Below, one piece after another: positions 37,116-47,964 of a stretch of DNA of 64,000 bases. The notes beneath the pieces were generated by a model. The model searched no databases, was not told where the DNA came from, and worked only from the letters and a program-made list of their open reading frames with translations. The position numbers and the translations under genes were made by a program. This DNA is from Alphaproteobacteria bacterium (GTDB lineage: Bacteria > Pseudomonadota > Alphaproteobacteria > Rhizobiales > Xanthobacteraceae). The stretch's first letter is position 1; the number at the start of each line of letters is the position of its first letter. The stretch covers positions 372,001 through 436,000 of the forward strand of contig JBBCGH010000001.1 in assembly GCA_037200445.1 (NCBI GenBank), in the 5' to 3' direction.

Positions 37116-38765
37116 ATGGACGCAGACGCCATTGTGGTCGGCGCAGGCCTTGCCGGGCTCGCCGCCGCCGCCGAACTTGCCGATGCGGGACGGCGCGTCG
37201 TCATTCTGGACCAGGAGCCCGAGGTTTCGCTCGGCGGCCAGGCATTCTGGTCGTTCGGCGGACTGTTCTTCGTCAATTCGCCAGAGCAGCGCCGTCTCGG
37301 CATCCGCGACTCGCGCGACTTAGCGCTGCAGGACTGGCTCGGCTCCGCCGGCTTCGACCGCACGGAAGATCACTGGCCGCGCCGCTGGGCTGAGGCGTAC
37401 GTCGATTTCGCCGCCGGCGAGAAGCGCGCCTGGCTACGCGCGCAGGGATTGGGGATTTTTCCGATCGTCGGCTGGGCCGAGCGCGGCGGATATCTGGCGA
37501 CCGGGCACGGCAATTCGGTGCCGCGCTTTCATGTGACCTGGGGCACCGGGCCGGGCGTGCTCGAGCCATTCGTGCGCCGCGTGCGCGAGGCGGAGGCGCG
37601 CGGGCTGGTGACGTTCCGCTTCCGCCATCGCGTCACCGGACTGAGCAGGACCGGCGGTGTGATCGATGGCGTCGACGGCGAAGCACTGGAGGCGAGCAAC
37701 GCGGCGCGCGGCACGGCCAGCTCGCGCAATGTGGTCGGCGCGTTCGCGCTGCGCGCGCAGGCGATCGTCGTCACCTCGGGCGGCATCGGCGGCAATGACG
37801 AGCTGGTGCGCCGCTACTGGCCGAAGCGCCTGGGGGAGCCGCCGCGCCACATGATTTCCGGCGTGCCCGAGCACGTCGACGGCCTGATGCTCGATGTCGC
37901 GAAGGCCGCGGGCGCAAGCCTCATCAACTCCGACCGCATGTGGCATTATCCGGAAGGCATCCAGAACTATGCGCCGATCTGGAGCCGCCATGGCATCCGC
38001 ATTTTGAGCGGACCGTCGCCGCTGTGGCTCGACGCGCACGGCAAACGGCTGCCGGTGCCGCTCTTTCCGGGCTTCGACTCGCTTGGCGCACTCGCGCAGA
38101 TCACGCGGGAGGGCTACGACCATTCATGGTTCGTGCTCAACGAGCGCATCATCGGCCGCGAGTTCGCACTGTCCGGCTCGGAGCAGAATCCCGATCTCAC
38201 CGAGCGCAGCTTGAAACTGGTGCTCGGCCGCATCGGCAAGGGTGCGCCCGAGCCGGTGCGGCGCTTCATGGAGCGCGGCGCGGACTTCGTGGTCCGAAAG
38301 ACCTTGCCGGAGCTCGTCGCCGGCATGAACCGGCTCACCGGGGAGCCGCTGATCGACGCGGCCGAGCTCGAGCGCGAGATTGCGGCGCGCGACCGCGAGA
38401 TCGACAACAAGTTCGGCAAGGACGCGCAGGTGATGGCGATCCGCGCCGCGCGCCGGTATCTGGGCGACAAGCTGATCCGGGTCGCAAAGCCGCACCGGAT
38501 TCTGGACCCCGCTGCGGGACCGCTGATCGCCGTGAAGCTGCATGTGCTCACCCGCAAGACGCTCGGCGGGCTCGAAACAGACTTGTCGTCGCGCGTGCTC
38601 GCGCCCGGCGGCGAGCCGCTTCCCGGCCTCTACGCGGCGGGCGAAGTCGCAGGTTTCGGCGGCGGCGGTGTGCACGGCTACCGCGCGCTCGAAGGCACAT
38701 TCCTCGGCGGCTGCATTTTCTCGGGGAGGATTGCCGGAAGAGCGGCGGCGAAGGCCGTGGGCTAA
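37116..38765 (+). CDS. FAD-binding dehydrogenase (3-ketosteroid dehydrogenase/fumarate reductase-like)
   Basis: This 549-residue flavoprotein has an N-terminal FAD Rossmann motif (VVGAGLAGLAAAAELADAG, near residue 7), a SLGGQAFWSFGG loop, and the C-terminal FAD/substrate cap sequence YAAGEVAGFGGGGVHGYRA. It belongs to the fumarate reductase/KsdD flavoprotein superfamily and is similar in form to proteins annotated as FAD-binding dehydrogenase. Substrate is unknown. It converges with ccmG, the two stop codons overlapping. Confidence 0.85.
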   Translation: MDADAIVVGAGLAGLAAAAELADAGRRVVILDQEPEVSLGGQAFWSFGGLFFVNSPEQRRLGIRDSRDLALQDWLGSAGFDRTEDHWPRRWAEAYVDFAAGEKRAWLRAQGLGIFPIVGWAERGGYLATGHGNSVPRFHVTWGTGPGVLEPFVRRVREAEARGLVTFRFRHRVTGLSRTGGVIDGVDGEALEASNAARGTASSRNVVGAFALRAQAIVVTSGGIGGNDELVRRYWPKRLGEPPRHMISGVPEHVDGLMLDVAKAAGASLINSDRMWHYPEGIQNYAPIWSRHGIRILSGPSPLWLDAHGKRLPVPLFPGFDSLGALAQITREGYDHSWFVLNERIIGREFALSGSEQNPDLTERSLKLVLGRIGKGAPEPVRRFMERGADFVVRKTLPELVAGMNRLTGEPLIDAAELEREIAARDREIDNKFGKDAQVMAIRAARRYLGDKLIRVAKPHRILDPAAGPLIAVKLHVLTRKTLGGLETDLSSRVLAPGGEPLPGLYAAGEVAGFGGGGVHGYRALEGTFLGGCIFSGRIAGRAAAKAVG

Positions 38766-39349
38766 CGCGCCAGCGCCTTCTCGATCTCCGGCTTGAGCAC
38801 GCGCTCCAGATTCGCCTCGGTGATCGGTCCGACCAGCTTGTAGGCGATCTTGCCGTCGCTACCGACGAGGAAGGTTTCCGGCACGCCGTAGACGCCCCAT
38901 TCCATCGAGGCGCGGCCGTTGCCGTCGGCGCCCGCCGCCGCGAACGGGTTGCCATAGCGGCCAAGGAAGCGCCGCGCATTGTCGGGCTGGTCCTTGTAGT
39001 TGATGCCGACGAGGCGGATGCGCGTATCGTCGGCGAGCGCGTGCAACAGCGGCGCCTCATCGTGGCACGGCACGCACCAGGACGCCCACACATTGACCAG
39101 CGTCACGGCGCCCCTGAAGTCCGCCGCATCGATGCCGGGCAACGGCTTGCCGTCGCGCGTCAGCAGCCCTGGCACCGGCATCATGTTGGTGTCCGGCGCC
39201 GGGTGGCCGATCAGCGCCGAGGGGATGCGCGATGGATCGCCCGAGCCAAGCCGGAAGAAAAACAGCGCCGCCAGCGCCAGAAACAGGATCAGCGGCAGCA
39301 GCACGAACAGCCGGCGCCGCGGCGTTTGCTCGGACATGCTCGCGCTCAC
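38762..39349 (-). CDS. ccmG: Thiol:disulfide interchange protein CcmG/DsbE
   Basis: This 195-residue membrane-anchored thioredoxin reduces apocytochrome c for haem ligation. An N-terminal helix (LFVLLPLILFLALAALFFF) anchors it in the membrane. The periplasmic domain has the active site WCVPC (Cys92, Cys95) and the CcmG-specific GVYGVPETF. GTG 39349 is preferred over the ATG at 39337, because AAGGAGG stands 4 nt before the GTG and the GTG overlaps the ccmD stop. It is last in the ccmABCDG operon. Confidence 0.95.
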   Translation of the reverse strand: MSASMSEQTPRRRLFVLLPLILFLALAALFFFRLGSGDPSRIPSALIGHPAPDTNMMPVPGLLTRDGKPLPGIDAADFRGAVTLVNVWASWCVPCHDEAPLLHALADDTRIRLVGINYKDQPDNARRFLGRYGNPFAAAGADGNGRASMEWGVYGVPETFLVGSDGKIAYKLVGPITEANLERVLKPEIEKALAR

Positions 39350-39528
39350 GCGGCCTCCTTGTCCGAGCGGCGCGTCACGCCGCGTGCTTCGAGATCGGCG
39401 AGCAGGCGCCGCTGCGCCGCATGGTCGGCGATCACCCAAGCGATCAGGCCGACGACGACGGCGAGCGCCGCCGCATAGGCGGCGATGATGAACGGGGCAT
39501 GCGGTCCAAGATTCATGAGACCCGTCAT
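39346..39528 (-). CDS. ccmD: Haem exporter protein CcmD
   Basis: This 60-residue protein has one membrane span (FIIAAYAAALAVVVGLIAWV) and a charged cytoplasmic tail with RRLLADLEARG, the standard CcmD layout. It helps release haem-loaded CcmE from CcmC and the CcmAB ATPase. Its ATG overlaps the ccmC stop and its stop overlaps the ccmG GTG, which fits tight translational coupling. Confidence 0.93.
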   Translation of the reverse strand: MTGLMNLGPHAPFIIAAYAAALAVVVGLIAWVIADHAAQRRLLADLEARGVTRRSDKEAA

Positions 39529-40253
39529 GACGCCGCGTGTGCCTGGGTCAGCCACATCGTACGCACGCGCCGCCGCAGGATCTCGTTGCGCATCGCGGCG
39601 AGGTGCAGCGTAAGGAACAGCAAGAGAAATGCGAGCGCCATCACCAGGAGCGGCGTGAGAATCGAGGGATCGATGGTCGGGCCGCTGGCGCGGAATACGG
39701 ACGCGGGTTGATGCAACGTGTTCCACCAGTCGACCGAAAACTTGATGATCGGCAAGTTGATCGCGCCGACCAGTGTCAGGATCGCGGCGGCGCGCCCGGC
39801 GCGCGAGGGATCGTCCACCGTGCGCCACAGTGCTATCACGCCGAGATACATCAGGAAGAGAACGAGGACCGAGGTGAGCCGCGCATCCCACACCCAGTAG
39901 GTGCCCCACATCGGACGGCCCCACAGCGATCCGGTGAGCAGCGCCAGGAACGTGAAGGCAGCGCCGAGCGGTGCCGCGGCCTTCGCCGCCACATCGGCGA
40001 GCGGATGACGCCAGACCAGCGTGCCGATCGACGCAATGCTCATCACCGCCCAGACCGCCATCGCAAGCCAGGCATTGGGCACGTGAATGAACATGATCTT
40101 CACGGTCGCACCCTGCTGGTAGTCGTCGGGCGCGAACCAAACGAGGTAGAGCCCGGCCGCGAACGCGGCCGCGGTCGCAACCGCGAGCCACGGCAGCACG
40201 CGCGCCGTGAGCGAGAGGAAGCGCGTTGGATTGGCAAGGTCGATCAGCGCCAT
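39525..40253 (-). CDS. ccmC: Haem lyase/exporter CcmC
   Basis: This 242-residue protein has about six membrane helices and the periplasmic tryptophan-rich WWD-type segment WGRPMWGTYWVWDARLTS, which presents haem to CcmE. The start at 40253 (MALIDLANPT) fits the family; the longer frame upstream runs into ccmB. Conserved histidines occur in IHVPNAW and LHLAAM contexts. It is the central gene of the ccm operon. Confidence 0.96.
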   Translation of the reverse strand: MALIDLANPTRFLSLTARVLPWLAVATAAAFAAGLYLVWFAPDDYQQGATVKIMFIHVPNAWLAMAVWAVMSIASIGTLVWRHPLADVAAKAAAPLGAAFTFLALLTGSLWGRPMWGTYWVWDARLTSVLVLFLMYLGVIALWRTVDDPSRAGRAAAILTLVGAINLPIIKFSVDWWNTLHQPASVFRASGPTIDPSILTPLLVMALAFLLLFLTLHLAAMRNEILRRRVRTMWLTQAHAAS

Positions 40254-40281
40254 GCGGCACTCATTAGTAAGCTCATTTGCT

Positions 40282-40950
40282 TTACTCAAGGCCGTGCCGC
40301 AGCGCGGCGGCCGCGGCGAAAGGACCGAGCACGAGGCTTCCGAGGGAGAGCGCACAAAGGATCATGAACGGCGCGCCGAAACTCATCGGGCCAGCGACTG
40401 CCGCGTTCGAAGCCGCGACACCGAAGATCAGCACCGGCACGGTCAGCGGCAGCACCAGGATCGGCAGCAACAGCCCGCCGCGCCGCAGTGCCACGGACAG
40501 CGCCGCGCCGATCAGGCCGATGCAGGTGAGCGCCGGCGTGCCGGCGAGCAAGGTGAGCGCGACTGCGCCGATCGCCAGCGGTTCGAGATTGAGGAACAGG
40601 CCGAGCAGCGGCGTGGCGATCACCAGCGGCAGACATGTCGTGATCCAGTGCGCCGCGGCCTTGGCGAGGACGGCGAGTTCCAGCGGCGTTGTGCCCATCA
40701 GCAGCAGGTCGAGCGAGCCATCCTCATGATCGGCGGCGAGCAGGCGGTCGAGGGTGAGCAGCGAGGCGAGCAGCGCGCCGAGCCACAGAATGGCGGGGCC
40801 GATGTGGCGCAGCTGTGCGAGATCGGGCCCGACCGCGAACGGCACCAGGGTCACCACAATGAGGAAGAACAGCACGCCCATGAGCGCGCCCCCACCGACG
40901 CGGATCGCGAGGCGCATGTCGCGCTGGAGGAGGGCGGAGAGGGGGGTCAT
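40282..40950 (-). CDS. ccmB: Haem exporter permease CcmB
   Basis: This 222-residue protein has six hydrophobic helices, starting [20 protein letters not shown], and the family block [13 protein letters not shown]. With CcmA it forms the ABC complex that releases holo-CcmE. Its ATG overlaps the ccmA stop by 4 nt. This junction lies just downstream of a family B repeat that has become part of the ccmA reading frame. Confidence 0.95.
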   Translation of the reverse strand: MTPLSALLQRDMRLAIRVGGGALMGVLFFLIVVTLVPFAVGPDLAQLRHIGPAILWLGALLASLLTLDRLLAADHEDGSLDLLLMGTTPLELAVLAKAAAHWITTCLPLVIATPLLGLFLNLEPLAIGAVALTLLAGTPALTCIGLIGAALSVALRRGGLLLPILVLPLTVPVLIFGVAASNAAVAGPMSFGAPFMILCALSLGSLVLGPFAAAAALRHGLE

Positions 40951-41687
40951 GAGCGGCCATCCGCTCCGCTCTGTTCCCCTCCCCCTTGCGGGGAGGGGTT
41001 AGGGGTGGGGGTCCGTCCTTGACGCGCCGCTGACGCCACAAACTCCGACCCTCCTCCCCAACCCTCCCCCTCAAGGGGGGAGGGAGCAGACTGCCCGAGT
41101 TGCAACGTCTTGCACTCAATTCCCAGCGGCCCGTGGGTTGCCGCCAAGATGAGCCCGCCTCCTGAGAGGTGTCGTCGCATGAGTTCCGCGAGCCGTTCCT
41201 GGCCCGCCGCATCGAGCGCCGAGGTCGGCTCATCGAGCAGCCAGATCGGGCGCGGCACCGCGATCAATCGCGCCAGCGACAGCCGGCGCCGCTGGCCGGC
41301 CGACAGGTAGGCGGCCGGAAGGTCGGCGAGCCCGCCAAGGCTGACGCTGGCCAGTGCGACGGGGAGGGCGGCGATGTCGCCGCCGAGGTAGCGGACCCAG
41401 AAAGCCAGGTTCTCCCCCACCGTCAGGGAGGCCTTGAGCGGGTCGAGGTGGCCCAGGTAATGCGCCTGTTCGCCGATGGTGTGCTCGCTGTGCCCCCCGG
41501 CCAGTTCGACCCTACCGGCGAATGGCCGCAACAGCCCGGCGATGAGCCTGAGCAGCGAGGACTTCCCGGAGCCATTCGGGCCGACCAGAGCCAACGCCTC
41601 GCCGGATGATAACTCCAGGTTGACGTAGTCAAAGATACTTCGGGACCCGCGAATACAGGAGAGCCCGGATGCCGAAAGCCGCAGCAT
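40947..41687 (-). CDS. ccmA: Haem exporter ATPase CcmA, with a repeat-encoded C-terminal tail
   Basis: CcmA is the ATPase of the CcmAB complex of cytochrome c maturation. Walker A is [14 protein letters not shown], the signature is [14 protein letters not shown] and Walker B is [11 protein letters not shown], with the H-loop ATHGPLGIE. The family usually ends near that point at about 200 residues. Here the frame continues for roughly 45 residues ([23 protein letters not shown]) through a dispersed GC-rich repeat before stopping at the ccmB start. The operon coupling is thus kept despite the insertion. Confidence 0.95.
   Translation of the reverse strand: MLRLSASGLSCIRGSRSIFDYVNLELSSGEALALVGPNGSGKSSLLRLIAGLLRPFAGRVELAGGHSEHTIGEQAHYLGHLDPLKASLTVGENLAFWVRYLGGDIAALPVALASVSLGGLADLPAAYLSAGQRRRLSLARLIAVPRPIWLLDEPTSALDAAGQERLAELMRRHLSGGGLILAATHGPLGIECKTLQLGQSAPSPLEGEGWGGGSEFVASAARQGRTPTPNPSPQGGGEQSGADGRS
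40972..41096. repeat. Dispersed palindromic repeat, family B, copy 3, inside ccmA
   Basis: CCCCTCCCCCTTGCGGGGAGG at the left and CCCTCAAGGGGGGAGGG at the right border a centre with GGGGTGGGGG and CCTCCCCAACCC. It is in frame with ccmA and adds proline-, glycine- and serine-rich residues to the protein. Confidence 0.75.
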
Positions 41688-41921
41688 TTAGCGGTCCTTG
41701 GGGCAGGCCACGCCTACCCCGCAGGCAGGCCGGAAAAATGTGCGAAACGCATGCCTTGGGGGCGTTCCAATCAGTAGCATGCCAGCCGAAAAGCCCATAT
41801 AAGCCGGTACGTTGCGTGGGGCGGCGCACATCATCGCGGGCCGGCGCATCGCTTTGCGGATGGGCTATCGGGAGGCGCGTTCTGCGCCGCCGGCTCGTCC
41901 GGTGGGATGGAAAAATCGGCC

Positions 41922-44633
<2,712 letters not shown>

Positions 44634-44839
44634 GGTTGTTTGCTGCACTGCCGTTACGTGTTTCAACTTGTGAACACCGGAACGGGCGAACACGGCCGGT
44701 CACCGCGAAGTGAGTGGCCGTTGATTGCGCTTGGTTCTATGTGTTCACTCGGATGAGGCATCCGCGATCTGACGGATTGCGGTTCACGGCGCGGGAAGGC
44801 GTCGGAGTATCCGTCGGGGATGAGGATGTGGAGGTCGGC

Positions 44840-45577
44840 ATGAAAGGCCGCCGAGTCGCGTTATCGCTTGCCGTCGTCGCTTCGGCGATGGTCGCGGCAG
44901 CAACCGTATCCGCCGAGCCGCGCGGCGTGATCGAACTCTTCACCAGCCAGGGCTGCTCATCGTGTCCCGCCGCCGACAAGCTCGCCGGAGAGCTTGCGCG
45001 CGATCCGTCGCTGGTCGTGTTGAGTCTCGCGATCGACTACTGGGATTACCTCGGCTGGAAGGACACGCTCGCCCTCCCGGGACACACCAACCGGCAGCGC
45101 GCCTATTCCAAGGTGCGCGGGGATCGCGAGGTCTACACGCCGCAGGTCGTCGTCAACGGCGTGACGCATGTGCTCGGCAGCGACAAGCAGGCGATCGAGA
45201 ACGCTGTGGCGCAGACGCGCAAGCAAGCCGGAATGCTCTCGGTGCCGGTGAACCTGTCGGTTGCAGACAATCAGATTTCGGTTTCGGTGCCGGCCGCGGC
45301 GAACGCCACCAAGGGCGAAATCTGGCTTTGCCCGGTCGCGCGCAACGTGCCGGTCGAGATCGGCAAAGGCGAGAACTCCGGGCACACCATCACGTACCAC
45401 AACGTGGTACGGCGCTGGGTGAAGCTCGGTGAGTGGACGGGCTCCGCGCGCAACTACAAAGTTCCGGTCAGCGACGTGACCGGCGCCGGCGGCGATGCGG
45501 TTGCGGTCGTCGTCCAGGCCGGCCCGAAAGAAGCTCCCGGCAGCATGCTCGGTGCCGCGATCGCGGCGCTGCCCTGA
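44840..45577 (+). CDS. DUF1223 thioredoxin-like exported protein
   Basis: This 245-residue protein is read from ATG 44840, which gives a signal peptide cleaved after VSA near residue 25. The domain begins RGVIELFTSQGCSSCPAADKL, with a CSSC pair placed like a thioredoxin active site, then AIDYWDYLGWKDTLALP and VYTPQVVVNG. DUF1223 proteins are periplasmic thioredoxin-like proteins of unknown substrate, often next to acnA in Hyphomicrobiales. A redox role is inferred from the CxxC motif. Confidence 0.88.
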   Translation: MKGRRVALSLAVVASAMVAAATVSAEPRGVIELFTSQGCSSCPAADKLAGELARDPSLVVLSLAIDYWDYLGWKDTLALPGHTNRQRAYSKVRGDREVYTPQVVVNGVTHVLGSDKQAIENAVAQTRKQAGMLSVPVNLSVADNQISVSVPAAANATKGEIWLCPVARNVPVEIGKGENSGHTITYHNVVRRWVKLGEWTGSARNYKVPVSDVTGAGGDAVAVVVQAGPKEAPGSMLGAAIAALP

Positions 45578-45600
45578 GAATCCCGAAACGCCTGGGCCAA

Positions 45601-45629
45601 AAGAAAAAAGGGCCGGCGAAAGCCGGCCC
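45601..45629 (-). terminator. Rho-independent terminator, minus strand
   Basis: A perfect 8-bp GC stem (45610-45617 with 45622-45629) has a TTTC loop on the minus strand and is followed by a T-rich tract over 45609-45601. No annotated minus-strand gene lies upstream except the small RNA candidate. Confidence 0.75.
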
Positions 45630-45740
45630 GAAGAGCGTTGGGGGATTGAACCGTACGCGAACTAGGGCCCGATCTATTCAAGCCCCGGGGGGCTGGGGGG
45701 CTGAGGAATCCGGTGCTCGAACGCGACCGGGCCCTAATCA
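45601..45740 (-). ncRNA. Candidate small RNA with intrinsic terminator
   Basis: On the minus strand TAGGGCCCGGTC (45736-45725) pairs with GATCGGGCCCTA (45674-45663), a 12-bp stem with one G-U pair. It encloses a C-rich loop with CCCCCCAGCCCCCC. About 30 nt later GGGCCGGC/GCCGGCCC forms a tight hairpin with a 4-nt loop, followed by a TTTTTTCTT tract. This is the layout of a trans-acting small RNA. No promoter consensus was confirmed and no Rfam family could be named. Confidence 0.4.
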
Positions 45741-45957
45741 ACTGTATTGCTTATCGCTGCCCACCACGGCGCGCCCTTGGCCGAAATTGGGCTTTGTTGT
45801 GAATTTTCTAACGAATTCGTGAGCCAACGCGGCGTTTCCTAAAAGAATATCCCCAAACTCGTCGATTTTGGTGATTTTGTCATCCGGCTGACACAGGCCT
45901 TGCGGCTGCGTCGGGACGGCGCGATCATTCCGAAAGTCACCAACAAGGAGGCGCCGC

Positions 45958-46326
45958 ATGACTTTCGGCGAAACCGACCCGAGCGAGCAGCGCGGGGGCG
46001 AGGCCAGCGGTCCGGCCATCGTCCCCGGGAAGGTCACCTTCAGCCGGCGTGAGCTCGACCGCATTCTCGGCCTCTACGGCCGCATGGTCGCAGCCGGCGA
46101 GTGGCGCGATTACGCGATTGATTTTCTGAAAGATCGCGCGGTGTTCTCGGTCTTCCGCCGCGCTTCCGAGGTCCCGCTCTATCGGATCGAGAAAGACCCG
46201 CGGCTCGCGCGCCGGCAAGGCGCCTACAGCGTGATCTCGGCGACGGGACTGATCGTCAAGCGCGGACACGAGCTCGACAACGTGCTGCGCGCCGTCGACA
46301 AGTCGCTGAAGCTGGTCGCGACGTGA
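45958..46326 (+). CDS. DUF2794 domain protein
   Basis: This 122-residue protein carries the conserved block ILGLYGRMVAAGEWRDYAID, then AVFSVFRRASEVPLYRIEKDP and GAYSVISATGLIVKRGHEL. DUF2794 is a small family almost confined to alphaproteobacteria and has no known function. An AAGGAGG ribosome binding site lies 6 nt before the ATG. It converges with a GNAT gene. Confidence 0.9.
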   Translation: MTFGETDPSEQRGGEASGPAIVPGKVTFSRRELDRILGLYGRMVAAGEWRDYAIDFLKDRAVFSVFRRASEVPLYRIEKDPRLARRQGAYSVISATGLIVKRGHELDNVLRAVDKSLKLVAT

Positions 46327-46335
46327 CGCGAGAGG

Positions 46336-46860
46336 TCAGGGCGGCGCCGACGCACCTTTGCCGAGCGGGCGCTGCATCAGCACCGAGTCGAGCCAGCGCT
46401 CGAACTTGTACCCGACCGCCTCGAACGCGCCGACCAGCTTGAATCCGGCGGCACGATGCAGCTCGATCGAGGATGTATGCGCCGAATCGCCGATCACCGC
46501 GATCATCAGGCGGTAATTACGCGTCTCGCATTCGGCGATCAGCACATCGAGCAGCATTCGTCCGATGCCCCGGCGCTGGGCATCCGGCGCGATGTAGATC
46601 GAATTTTCCACGGTGTAGCGGTAGGCCGGACGGGTACGGTAGGGCCCCGCATAGGCGTAGCCGAGAACCGCTCCGCCATCCTCCGCCACCAGATACGGAT
46701 AACCACCGTCGAGAACTGCGCGCATGCGCCGCGTCATCTCGGCTTCGTCGGGCGCCTCGAACTCGAACGACGCTGTGCCGTGGCGCACGGCATGTGCGTA
46801 GATGCGGGTGATGGCGGGAATGTCGGAAGGCGTTGCGGGGCGGAGGTTCGGAGTGCTCAT
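46336..46860 (-). CDS. GNAT N-acetyltransferase, phosphinothricin acetyltransferase-like
   Basis: This 174-residue protein resembles Pat/Bar and YncA-type acetyltransferases: LRPATPSDIPAITRIYAHAV at the start, GYAYAGPYRTRPAYRYTVENSIYI, the acetyl-CoA P-loop PDAQRRGIGRMLLDVL and HRAAGFKLVGAFEAVGYKF. Family members acetylate phosphinothricin, methionine sulfoximine or other amino acids. Substrate is not resolved. It stands alone between two convergent units. Confidence 0.88.
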   Translation of the reverse strand: MSTPNLRPATPSDIPAITRIYAHAVRHGTASFEFEAPDEAEMTRRMRAVLDGGYPYLVAEDGGAVLGYAYAGPYRTRPAYRYTVENSIYIAPDAQRRGIGRMLLDVLIAECETRNYRLMIAVIGDSAHTSSIELHRAAGFKLVGAFEAVGYKFERWLDSVLMQRPLGKGASAPP

Positions 46861-46876
46861 GGAAGAAAGTCTACAT

Positions 46877-46949
46877 GAGCATCATCTTGTCCGAAAACCG
46901 GTTCCCATCCCCGATCGGTGTCGAGGACATGCTTTTCGGGATGATGCTC
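46877..46949. repeat. Dispersed palindromic repeat, family C, copy 2
   Basis: GAGCATCATC and GATGATGCTC are perfect 10-bp ends. The inside reads TTGTCCGAAAACCGG and GACATGCTTTTCGGG. It is nearly identical to the copy at 60257. Confidence 0.85.
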
Positions 46950-46950
46950 G

Positions 46951-46985
46951 AAACAAAAACGCCCCGGGAATGAACCCGGGGCGTT
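46951..46985 (-). terminator. Rho-independent terminator of the Bax-inhibitor gene
   Basis: AACGCCCCGGG and CCCGGGGCGTT form an 11-bp stem (46958-46985) with a 6-nt loop. On the minus strand it is followed by TTTTTGTTT. It lies 18 nt beyond the stop at 47004. Confidence 0.85.
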
Positions 46986-47003
46986 CGCGCAACTGCCTTG
47001 ATA

Positions 47004-47714
47004 TCAGCGCCGGTCGCCGAACAGGCGCAGCAGCATCAGGAACAGGTTGATGAAGTCGAGATAGAGCGATAGCGCGCCCATCACGGCCTTGCGGCCCGTG
47101 ACCGTGCCGTCATCCATCGGCGAATACATCTCCTTGATCTTCTGCGTGTCCCAGGCGGTGAGGCCCGCGAACACGACCACGCCGATCACCGAGATGATCC
47201 AGTCGAGACCGCTGGAGCGCAGGAAGATGTTGACCAGTGACGCGATGATGATGCCGATCAGGCCCATCATCAGGAACGAGCCCATGCCGGACAGATCGCG
47301 CTGCGTGGTGTAACCCCACAGCGAAAGGCCGGCGAACGCAGCCGCCGAGATGAAGAACACCCGTGTGATCGAGGTTCCAGTATAGACCGCGAAGATGATC
47401 GACAGCGAGGCGCCGACGAGGGCCGCGTAGACGAAGAACAGCGCCCGCGCGGTCGAAGCCGAGAGGCTGTTGATGCGGAAGCTCAGGAAGAACACCAGCG
47501 CGAGCGGTGCAAAGATCAGCACGTACATCAGCGGGCTGCCGTAGAGTGCCTGCCCGAACATCTGATGGGTGAAATAGGCGACCACGCCGGTCAGCGCGAC
47601 GCCGCCGGCCATGTAGTTGTAGACGCGGATCATGTGGGCGCGCAGGCCCGCATCGACCGCAACCGTCCGGGCTGCGCCCGGGAAGGCTGCGACATTCCGG
47701 TCAAAGTCAGACAT
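47004..47714 (-). CDS. Bax inhibitor-1/YccA family membrane protein, copy 1
   Basis: This 236-residue protein has seven predicted membrane helices and the family motifs VYNYMAGGVALTGVVAYF, GSFLMMGLIGIIIASLVN, AWDTQKIKEMY and LYLDFINLFLMLLRLFG. The start at 47714 (MSDFDRN) is shared in form with the neighbouring paralogue. BI-1/YccA proteins are pH-sensitive calcium-leak channels or FtsH-interacting proteins; the role here is unknown. It has its own terminator and 250 nt of upstream sequence. Confidence 0.92.
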   Translation of the reverse strand: MSDFDRNVAAFPGAARTVAVDAGLRAHMIRVYNYMAGGVALTGVVAYFTHQMFGQALYGSPLMYVLIFAPLALVFFLSFRINSLSASTARALFFVYAALVGASLSIIFAVYTGTSITRVFFISAAAFAGLSLWGYTTQRDLSGMGSFLMMGLIGIIIASLVNIFLRSSGLDWIISVIGVVVFAGLTAWDTQKIKEMYSPMDDGTVTGRKAVMGALSLYLDFINLFLMLLRLFGDRR

Positions 47715-47907
47715 GGAATCCTCCGTGGGAGCGCGGCGCGACGCCGCTGCCGCCTGCCCGGAACTTAGTACCAGATCGGCCCGAATGCCAGATACCGTCC
47801 GTCCGGTTCGCTCCATTATGCTTTCGTAAGCCTGCGGAAGTCGGTTCTCGATGAAAACCGGAGTTAATGGCTGCAGATCGGGCCTGACCCGTCGGCACCC
47901 CGAAAGA

Positions 47908-47933
47908 AAAAGGCCCCGGCGGATGCCGGGGCC
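47908..47933 (-). terminator. Rho-independent terminator of the second Bax-inhibitor gene
   Basis: GGCCCCGGC and GCCGGGGCC form a 9-bp stem (47912-47933) with a 4-nt loop, followed on the minus strand by TTTTTCTTTC. It lies 31 nt beyond the stop at 47965. Confidence 0.85.
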
Positions 47934-47964
47934 AAGCCACGTGTGGATGACAAATCGTTAACGT

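Larger units (their letters stand above)
45578..45957. other. Long intergenic region with small RNA candidate
   Basis: These 380 bases lack a convincing protein gene. The left half contains a minus-strand terminator and a long inverted repeat (see the small RNA candidate). The right half is relatively AT-rich (about 45770-45880) and leads to an AAGGAGG ribosome binding site for the DUF2794 gene. Confidence 0.6.

Noticed and set aside
41688-41921. Iron-responsive (Irr-type) operator upstream of acnA
   Set aside because: No TTTAGAA..TTCTAAA-like palindrome could be found in the 234-nt spacer.
45640-45660. tRNA T-loop-like GGTTCAATCC on the minus strand
   Set aside because: The flanking bases do not form a T-stem and no acceptor or anticodon arm is found.
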